From Rhodobiaceae bacterium UBA6963 (lineage in GTDB: Bacteria > Pseudomonadota > Alphaproteobacteria > RS24): a stretch of 6,480 nucleotides of DNA. Where the stretch lies: assembly GCA_002450335.1 (NCBI GenBank), contig DJZB01000041.1, positions 1 to 6,480 of the forward strand. Reading direction: 5' to 3'. Positions 1 through 4,584 of this stretch are shown here, one piece after another. Made by a program: the position numbers and the translations under genes. The notes under the pieces were generated by a model that was not told the DNA's origin, did no database searches, and was given only the letters and a program-made list of their open reading frames with translations. How positions within the stretch are numbered: the first letter of the stretch is position 1; each line of letters opens with the position of its first letter.

Positions 1-78
1 GGGATTCGAACCCTCGATGGGCTATTAACCCATACTCCCTTAGCAGGGGAGCGCCTTCAGCCACTCGGCCACCTCTCT
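1..78 (-). tRNA. tRNA-Ser (anticodon GCU), 3' end cut by the window edge
   Basis: Serine tRNA reading AGC/AGU codons. On the minus strand the 5' acceptor arm (about 78-72) is followed by TG and the D-arm start GCCGAG. The anticodon stem pairs 47-51 with 35-39 around the loop CTGCTAA, with anticodon GCT at 44-42. A long class II variable arm (ATGGG/CCCAT) is typical of tRNA-Ser. The T arm begins GAGGGTTCGAATCCC and is cut by the left edge, so the last T-stem bases, the 3' acceptor strand and any encoded CCA lie outside. The anticodon and long variable arm leave little doubt about identity. The exact 5' base could be off by one. Confidence 0.95.
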
Positions 79-90
79 ACGCAGACCACC

Positions 91-119
91 TAAATAGAAC
101 AGCATAACGGTTTGGTCAA
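91..119 (-). promoter_or_regulatory. sigma70-type promoter of the tRNA-Ser gene
   Basis: On the minus strand, TTGACC (119-114) lies 17 bases before TATTTA (96-91), which is the optimal spacing and close to the -35 and -10 consensus. Transcription would begin around position 84, a few bases before the mature tRNA 5' end near 78. That short leader is typical of tRNA genes. No other gene is present here, so the assignment to the tRNA is straightforward, but it is based on sequence alone. Confidence 0.7.
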
Positions 120-194
120 TTGCAAAGCTGAAAGTAGCCATGTTTCAATATCAAGGCTGTGAGTAGCGCCGGGGTGCTTGAAGAAAAAAGCAAT

Positions 195-223
195 TTGACT
201 TAGGGTGCGCGTCAACAAATACT
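195..223 (+). promoter_or_regulatory. candidate sigma70-type promoter of dapA
   Basis: TTGACT (195-200) is followed after exactly 17 bases by AATACT (218-223). The -35 box matches the consensus at five of six positions and the -10 box at four of six. Transcription would start near 230 and leave a leader of about 40 bases before the dapA start. It points away from the tRNA promoter, with about 75 bases between the two -35 boxes. No riboswitch-like structure was recognised in the short leader. Confidence 0.5.
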
Positions 224-269
224 CGGTGATATATGCCGCCGATGAGATGTAATATCGAGACACAATATA

Positions 270-1181
270 ATGTCAGACATGATGAGTTCAGACCGTAAGG
301 TCGCAAAATTTAATGGTTCCAACGTCGCTTTGATTACGCCGTTCAAAGATGGCAAGCTTGACGTTGAGGCACTTGTTAAGCTGGTGGAGCATCAAATTTC
401 CTCCGGTACCCACGGGCTTGTGCCTTGCGGCACGACCGGCGAGTCGCCAACCTTAAGTCATGAGGAACATCTAGAAGTTATTGAGATTGTGATTGAAGCG
501 GCTGCCGGGCGGGTGCCGATTATAGCGGGTACGGGCTCAAACTCGACTTCTGAAGCACTTGATTTCACTTGCCATGCCGAAAAGGCAGGGGCAGATGCGG
601 CACTGGTTGTTACACCCTATTATAACAAGCCAACACAGGCAGGGCTCACCGCGCATTTCACGGCGATTAATGACGCTGTCGAGAGCCTGCCAATTTTTAT
701 CTACAATATTCCCGTTCGGTCTGTCATTGACATGACGGTTGAGACCATGGCGGCTTTATCTAACTTGTCGAATATTGCCGGTGTTAAAGATGCAACCGGC
801 GACCTTAATAGGGTCAGTCTGCAAAGACAGGCTTGTGGTGAGAAGTTTATTCAGCTTTCAGGAGAAGACGGCACGGCGCTGGGTTTTAACGCGCATGGCG
901 GCGTTGGGTGTATATCCGTAACCGCCAATGTGGCGCCGACTCTGTGTGCTGAATTTCAGTCGGCGTGTCTTGCTGGTGATATGTCTAGAGCGCTTGAGCT
1001 TCAAGATAGACTTATGCCGCTCCACCATGCGTTGTTTCTGGAAGCCAGCCCTGCACCAGCAAAATTTGCAGCCGCAGAGCTTGGCTTGTGTTCTGAAGAG
1101 TTGCGCTTGCCGCTTGTGCCTGTGACCGAGCCGACCAAAAAAGCGGTTCGGCAGGCTCTTATTCATGCCGGATTGGCATAA
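270..1181 (+). CDS. dapA: 4-hydroxy-tetrahydrodipicolinate synthase
   Basis: Condenses pyruvate with L-aspartate semialdehyde, the first committed step of the diaminopimelate/lysine branch; cytosolic TIM-barrel Schiff-base aldolase. Seen in the 303-residue protein: the barrel start NVALITPF (18-25), GTTGES (54-59, with the two active-site threonines T55/T56), TPYYN (115-119, Y118), YNIPVR (145-150, giving Y145 and carboxylate-binding R150), and the Schiff-base lysine K173 in GVKDATGD. By family comparison these match T44, T45, Y107, Y133, R138 and K161 of the E. coli enzyme. The protein is about ten residues longer than usual at the N terminus. ATG 270 has only a weak ribosome site (CGAGA at 256-260), so ATG 279 or 282 are possible starts. 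smpB begins 11 bases after its stop, so the two are probably co-transcribed. Confidence 0.96.
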   Translation: MSDMMSSDRKVAKFNGSNVALITPFKDGKLDVEALVKLVEHQISSGTHGLVPCGTTGESPTLSHEEHLEVIEIVIEAAAGRVPIIAGTGSNSTSEALDFTCHAEKAGADAALVVTPYYNKPTQAGLTAHFTAINDAVESLPIFIYNIPVRSVIDMTVETMAALSNLSNIAGVKDATGDLNRVSLQRQACGEKFIQLSGEDGTALGFNAHGGVGCISVTANVAPTLCAEFQSACLAGDMSRALELQDRLMPLHHALFLEASPAPAKFAAAELGLCSEELRLPLVPVTEPTKKAVRQALIHAGLA

Positions 1182-1192
1182 CGGGGGCTGTG

Positions 1193-1687
1193 ATGTCTGC
1201 AAAAAATGGCGGACGCAAAAAAAAGGCTGACGGTGTTTCAGGTGTTATTTCTGAAAACCGGCGCGCGCGATATGATTATCAGATAGAGGATACAATTGAG
1301 GCGGGCCTTATTTTGCAGGGTACTGAAGTCAAAAGTCTGCGTCAGGGAAAAGCAAATCTGGCCCATGCATATGTTCAACTTGATCAAGCCGAGGCACATC
1401 TGATTAATGCGGACATTCCTGAATATCATGCAGGTAACAGATTTAATCACAAGGCCACTCAGCCGCGAAAACTTCTTTTGCATCGCAGAGAAATCAGCAA
1501 ACTGGCAGCGGCTGTTCAACGTGCCGGCGCTACAGTCGTACCTTTGAAGTTATATTTTAATGATAATGGCATCGCCAAACTTTTAATCGGTTTGGGGACG
1601 GGCCGTAAAAAGGCTGATAAACGCGACAATGAAAAACGTCGCGACTGGCAACGCGATAAAGCCAGGCTGATGCGAGAAAAAGGCTGA
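1193..1687 (+). CDS. smpB: SsrA (tmRNA)-binding protein
   Basis: SmpB binds tmRNA and delivers it to stalled ribosomes for trans-translation. The 164-residue protein has the expected family order: a basic N terminus, RRARYDYQIEDTIEAGLIL early, GTEVKSLRQGKANL in the middle of the beta barrel, then RKLLLHRREI, VPLKLYF, and the basic tail GRKKADKRD followed by a lysine/arginine-rich stretch that enters the ribosomal mRNA channel. Its length is normal. GTG 1190 and ATG 1193 are adjacent in-frame starts. ATG 1193 is preferred because the purine run GGGGG (1183-1187) then lies five bases away instead of two. The 11-base gap after dapA and 22-base gap before the ELM1-like gene suggest one transcript. 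The tmRNA gene itself is not in this window. Confidence 0.96.
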   Translation: MSAKNGGRKKKADGVSGVISENRRARYDYQIEDTIEAGLILQGTEVKSLRQGKANLAHAYVQLDQAEAHLINADIPEYHAGNRFNHKATQPRKLLLHRREISKLAAAVQRAGATVVPLKLYFNDNGIAKLLIGLGTGRKKADKRDNEKRRDWQRDKARLMREKG

Positions 1688-1709
1688 TAGTCTTTATGGC
1701 AATACAACA

Positions 1710-2660
1710 ATGAAAATCTGGGGTGTTTCCAGTGGGAGTAAAGGGAATGACGTTCAGCTTGAGTCAATAGCTCAAGCCCTAAGTGAAGATGTAACTTTCT
1801 ATCACGCCAATCTGTCATTTCCGTGGAACGCCTTCGCGCCCTATAAGCCAGCAGAGTTGGGTGTAGCGGGTGATGAAAGATTTAACCCGCCATTTCCTGA
1901 TATGGTTATTGCTTGTGGTCGTCGTGCTGTTCCGGTTGCGCGGTATATTAAGCGCCGGTCGGTAGGTCAATGTTTTACGGTGTTTTTACAAAACCCAATC
2001 ATTCATCCAAGAGCATTTGATTTTGTTTGGGCGCCTGCACATGACGAGGTTGCCGGTGACAATGTCATGACAACAATTCTGGGGCCGCATGGGTTAACCC
2101 ATGAGAGTTTAAAGAATGAAGCGTCAAACTGGCATGACCGTCTTGCCTCACCAGCCGTTACGGGGAAATGCGTCGGGGTTATGATTGGTGGGCCAAATAA
2201 GTTTTATGATTTTGACCCATCAGAAATGCAAAAGCTTGCTGAAAATCTTCTGTTATTAGCCCAACAGGGGCATAGATTGCTTATCAGTCTGTCGAGCCGC
2301 TCCCTTCAAGATTATGCGGATATTCTGAAAAAGACACTCGCTGGTCATGATAACTATTTATGGCATGGCAAGGGGGACAATCCCTATAAGGCAATATTGG
2401 GTCTCGCTGATCAGCTTATCGTTACGGGCGATAGTGTTAATATGGTTGGTGAAGCCTGCTTCGCGGGCGTGCCGGTTCAGGTTTATTTCCTGCGCGGCCA
2501 CTCGCGTCGCTTTAACCGTTTTTATGAACAACTGTTAGTGCAGGATTATGTAAAGCCTTTTGAAGGAAAGCTTGAGAGTTGGCCATACGAACCACGCAAT
2601 GCCACCCCTGAAATCGTTGCGAAAATTCTTGATGCTTATCATCTGCACCAGAACAAATAG
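1710..2660 (+). CDS. ELM1/GtrOC1-family protein, putative glycosyltransferase (DUF1022)
   Basis: Member of the family named after plant mitochondrial fission factor ELM1 and widespread in alphaproteobacteria. The bacterial role is not established; the fold resembles GT-B glycosyltransferases. Family-like features in the 316 residues are CGRRAVP (69-75), FLQNPII (92-98), WAPAHDE (107-113), GPHGLT (125-130), MIGGPNK near 158-164 at the start of the second Rossmann-like half, and TGDSVNMVGEAC (239-250), where GT-B enzymes bind the nucleotide-sugar. No signal peptide or membrane segment is evident, so it is probably cytosolic or peripheral. ATG 1710 is the only plausible start nearby. It has no clear Shine-Dalgarno, but the stop of a five-codon reading frame (1696-1713) overlaps it as ATGA. 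It lies 22 bases after smpB and ends 11 bases from the oppositely oriented glycosylase gene. Confidence 0.85.
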   Translation: MKIWGVSSGSKGNDVQLESIAQALSEDVTFYHANLSFPWNAFAPYKPAELGVAGDERFNPPFPDMVIACGRRAVPVARYIKRRSVGQCFTVFLQNPIIHPRAFDFVWAPAHDEVAGDNVMTTILGPHGLTHESLKNEASNWHDRLASPAVTGKCVGVMIGGPNKFYDFDPSEMQKLAENLLLLAQQGHRLLISLSSRSLQDYADILKKTLAGHDNYLWHGKGDNPYKAILGLADQLIVTGDSVNMVGEACFAGVPVQVYFLRGHSRRFNRFYEQLLVQDYVKPFEGKLESWPYEPRNATPEIVAKILDAYHLHQNK

Positions 2661-2671
2661 GGTCTTATGGT

Positions 2672-3340
2672 TTAGTCCAGCTCCGCGCAGATTTTCTCGA
2701 ACACATTCTCAAACATCTCAGGTGTCAGTCTGCGGGTATTCGTATTATAACGCGAGCAGTGATAGCTATCGAACATGACCGGTGCTCGGGCGGTGGTGTC
2801 ATCTTTGGGGATGTCATGTCGATTTGCGTGACCGAAGGGGTAATCCTTCAAGCGTAAACCCAATGCTGCAATGGTGCTGTCATGTGCGATTTTACCTAAT
2901 GCGAGAATGATTTTTAAATTTGGTAAGGTATTCATTCTGGCATTCAGAAAAGGACGGCAAGTTTTTATCTCTGCAGGGGTCGGTTTGTTTTGCGGCGGCA
3001 CACAGCGAACCGCATTCGTAATCATCACTTTTTTAAGGCTCAATCCATCATCCGGTCGCCTATCATATTGACCTTCTGAAAGATTGAATTTTGCAAGTGT
3101 GGTATATAGTAAATCACCTGCCCAGTCGCCTGTAAAAGGCCGTCCCGTTCGGTTGGCACCTGTCACACCCGGGGCGAGGCCGACAATTAACACCTCGGCA
3201 TTCTCCTGCCCGAAAGAAGGTACTGCGCCATTAAACCAGTCGGGATGGTCTGTTTGGTTGGCCTGACGATAGTCTGCGAGGCGAGGACATAGCAGGCAGT
3301 CTCTATCTGCCTCGGGCTTTAAGTTGGTAGGATTATTCAT
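2672..3340 (-). CDS. uracil-DNA glycosylase, family 5 (UDGb), iron-sulfur type
   Basis: Base-excision repair enzyme that removes uracil, and in this family often other deaminated bases, from DNA. The 222-residue protein carries the family 5 motif GLAPGVTGANRTGRPFTGD (54-72), whose final Asp is the usual catalytic candidate. The second active-site loop is YHCSRYNTNT (193-202), with H194 and N199. Four cysteines placed for a 4Fe-4S cluster are C15 and C18 (CLLCPRL), C113 (AVRCVPPQNKPTP) and C128. Family 4 enzymes share the cluster but have GEAPG and HPS loops, so family 5 fits better. The gene is monocistronic here, convergent with the ELM1-like gene and divergent from folK. The start at 3340 has a weak ribosome site, and no convincing promoter of its own was found. 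Confidence 0.9.
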   Translation of the reverse strand: MNNPTNLKPEADRDCLLCPRLADYRQANQTDHPDWFNGAVPSFGQENAEVLIVGLAPGVTGANRTGRPFTGDWAGDLLYTTLAKFNLSEGQYDRRPDDGLSLKKVMITNAVRCVPPQNKPTPAEIKTCRPFLNARMNTLPNLKIILALGKIAHDSTIAALGLRLKDYPFGHANRHDIPKDDTTARAPVMFDSYHCSRYNTNTRRLTPEMFENVFEKICAELD

Positions 3341-3368
3341 AATACTTTTTAACAGGCCATTTGATGTT

Positions 3369-3396
3369 TTGAAACAGCCCTATGCCGCTTTATGAT
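3369..3396 (+). promoter_or_regulatory. sigma70-type promoter of folK
   Basis: TTGAAA (3369-3374) and TATGAT (3391-3396) each match the consensus at five of six positions and are separated by 16 bases. Transcription would begin around 3403, leaving about 70 bases of leader to the preferred folK start. It lies in the space between the divergent uracil-DNA glycosylase gene and folK and points toward folK. It is the best-looking plus-strand promoter in the window. Confidence 0.6.
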
Positions 3397-3472
3397 TTGT
3401 CTTTGTATTTGATAAGCTGTAAGCGATATTTGTTTATTGGGCCGAAAACGGTCAGCAAAACTGGAAAGTCAG

Positions 3473-3961
3473 ATGATACTTGTGGGCATTGGTTCCAATC
3501 TATCAGGCAAAGTGGGCGCGCCGATTGAGACCGTGAGAGAAAGCCTTAATGCTCTGCAATCAAATGGAATGAAAATTCTTGCCTGTTCTAATTTTTATAA
3601 TACACCGCCAGTCGGCCCGCCGGGGCAGGCAGATTATGTAAACTTAGTCGTGCGGCTGAGCAGTGTTTTGATGCCCCATGGTCTTTTGGACAGACTTCAG
3701 GCTATCGAAAATCAATTCGAGCGTCAGAGAAGTGTTAAATGGGGGGCACGCACGCTTGACTTAGACGTGCTGGACTGGCACGGGCATATGATTCAGGGAC
3801 GTTTAAACCTTCCTCATCATGAGCTTACAAAGCGCGGATTTGTCCTTCGGCCACTTATGGATGTTGCACCGGAATGGCGGGATCCTAAATCCGGCAAGTC
3901 AGTTAGCGCCCTCTGGAATGGTCTAAGCGTCACAGAACGGCTTAAAATAGTGAAAATATAG
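3473..3961 (+). CDS. folK: 2-amino-4-hydroxy-6-hydroxymethyldihydropteridine diphosphokinase (HPPK)
   Basis: Transfers pyrophosphate from ATP to 6-hydroxymethyl-dihydropterin, the step before dihydropteroate synthase in folate synthesis; cytosolic. From ATG 3473 the protein has 162 residues, the normal family size, and starts MILVGIGSNL as HPPKs do. Further signatures are FYNTPPVGPPGQADYVN (41-57, pterin-binding region), KWGARTLDLDVL (89-100) with the two magnesium ligands D96 and D98, and LPHHELTKRGFVLRPL (113-128). A longer reading from TTG 3437 is open, but its 12 extra residues have no family counterpart. ATG 3473 has GGAAAG (3463-3468) four bases upstream. folB and folP are not adjacent. 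rpoZ follows after a 143-base gap and may have its own promoter. Confidence 0.94.
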   Translation: MILVGIGSNLSGKVGAPIETVRESLNALQSNGMKILACSNFYNTPPVGPPGQADYVNLVVRLSSVLMPHGLLDRLQAIENQFERQRSVKWGARTLDLDVLDWHGHMIQGRLNLPHHELTKRGFVLRPLMDVAPEWRDPKSGKSVSALWNGLSVTERLKIVKI

Positions 3962-3987
3962 GTGTTTTTTCTTGCGAAATGACCAAA

Positions 3988-4009
3988 ATAGAAGTAACTA
4001 AACTTCTAT
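3988..4009. repeat. perfect AT-rich inverted repeat between folK and rpoZ
   Basis: ATAGAAGT (3988-3995) is repeated exactly in inverted form as ACTTCTAT (4002-4009) around a six-base loop, AACTAA. The stem is mostly A-T and is not followed by a T run, so it is a poor intrinsic terminator. It starts 26 bases after the folK stop and ends just before the rpoZ promoter candidate. It could be a weak 3' end for folK mRNA, a protein-binding palindrome, or chance. Confidence 0.4.
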
Positions 4010-4013
4010 CAAA

Positions 4014-4042
4014 TTGTTAATCATCGAAAATCATGTTTCAAT
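4014..4042 (+). promoter_or_regulatory. weak promoter candidate for rpoZ-rsh
   Basis: TTGTTA (4014-4019) and TTCAAT (4037-4042) are separated by 17 bases and each match the consensus at four of six positions. Transcription would start near 4049, giving a leader of about 55 bases to rpoZ. A 143-base gap with no gene makes a promoter here likely, but this pair is only the best of several weak ones. Confidence 0.3.
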
Positions 4043-4104
4043 AAACTGAAGTTTGCTTTTGAATGACTTAACAAGGCTAGCTAATTATTTCCAGGAGTTT
4101 AAGT

Positions 4105-4551
4105 ATGGCACGTGTGACCGTTGAAGACTGTGTTGACAAAATTCCCAATCGCTTTGAATTGGTCCTGTTTTCTGCTCACCGCGCACGCAGTATGTCTGCC
4201 GGCGCTGAAATTCTAGTTGAGCGTGACAATGATAAAAACCCGGTCGTTGCCCTTCGCGAAATAGCCGATGAAAAACTTGAGCCGGATGATTTGCGTGAGC
4301 AACTGGTGTCCTCCATGCAACGTCAGGTGGATGTTGATGAGCCGGAAACCGATATGCAAGTTATGACCCCGCAACTTGCACCCGCTGAAAACGCCGATGT
4401 AGACGGTGAAGTAGGTGACGACGCATCACAAGAAGTCTCTGCGCCACCAATGGCTGAAGAAGATATTCTTGCTGCTCTCCAGGAAATGGAGCAAATGGCC
4501 TCTAAAGGATCCAGCAGTAGTTCCAATCATGACAAGGGTAACGATTACTAA
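4105..4551 (+). CDS. rpoZ: DNA-directed RNA polymerase subunit omega
   Basis: Small RNA polymerase subunit that latches the beta-prime C terminus and helps form ppGpp binding site 1. Seen: the start MARVTVEDCVDKIPNRFELV with the MAR segment (2-5) that contacts ppGpp in E. coli, then the core HRARSMSAGAEI (25-36) and DNDKNPVVALREIA (41-54). The conserved fold ends near residue 75. The remaining half (75-148) is an acidic, probably disordered linker with a short helix-like stretch MAEEDILAALQEMEQ (116-130) and a serine-rich end. At 148 residues it is much longer than the 91-residue E. coli protein; long acidic tails are common in alphaproteobacterial omegas. ATG 4105 has AGGAG (4093-4097) seven bases upstream. 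rsh starts 33 bases after its stop. Confidence 0.95.
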   Translation: MARVTVEDCVDKIPNRFELVLFSAHRARSMSAGAEILVERDNDKNPVVALREIADEKLEPDDLREQLVSSMQRQVDVDEPETDMQVMTPQLAPAENADVDGEVGDDASQEVSAPPMAEEDILAALQEMEQMASKGSSSSSNHDKGNDY

Positions 4552-4553
4552 GA

Positions 4554-4576
4554 CTCCTGAAAGCAACTTTAGGAGG
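4554..4576 (+). promoter_or_regulatory. hairpin enclosing the rsh Shine-Dalgarno sequence
   Basis: CTCCTGAA (4554-4561) can pair with TTTAGGAG (4568-4575) over eight base pairs, one of them G-U, around the six-base loop AGCAAC. The 3' arm contains almost all of AGGAGG (4571-4576), the strong ribosome site lying eight bases before ATG 4585 of rsh. The 5' arm begins three bases after the last base of the rpoZ stop codon (4549-4551), so a ribosome finishing rpoZ would cover it and free the site. The complementarity is directly visible; the regulatory role is inferred. Confidence 0.5.
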
Positions 4577-4584
4577 ACGCTAAA

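Noticed and set aside
858..1202. Minus-strand open frame across the 3' half of dapA
   Set aside because: It lies opposite the strongly conserved dapA reading frame, has no recognisable domain and no ribosome site, and is best seen as a shadow frame.
2735..2770. Cys in place of the usual Pro (HCS rather than HPS) in the glycosylase second loop
   Set aside because: The rest of the loop, SRYNTNT, is intact, and as far as I recall HCSRYNTNT is common in alphaproteobacterial family 5 enzymes. It looks like a normal variant, not a damaged active site.
3437..3472. TTG start giving a 174-residue folK product
   Set aside because: HPPK proteins start at the MILVGIGSN strand. ATG 3473 has its own GGAAAG ribosome site, and the 12 extra residues match nothing in the family.
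3924..3970. Small stem near the folK end (TAAGC/GCTTA) followed by a T run at 3965-3970
   Set aside because: The stem is short and bulged and lies about 20 bases before the T run, so it does not form an intrinsic terminator.
139..4043. Identical 12-mer CATGTTTCAATA in two intergenic regions (139-150 and 4032-4043)
   Set aside because: About one repeated 12-mer pair is expected by chance in a sequence of this size, and the flanks do not match, so it was not called a shared regulatory element.
4059..4087. TTGAAT/TAATTA pair with 17-base spacing before rpoZ
   Set aside because: The -10 match is poor, and transcription would start at the ribosome binding site (4093-4097), leaving no room for it.
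4323..4526. Minus-strand Ser/Ala-rich open frame opposite the rpoZ tail
   Set aside because: Its composition is simply the complement of the acidic, Ser-rich omega tail, and it has no start signal or homology.
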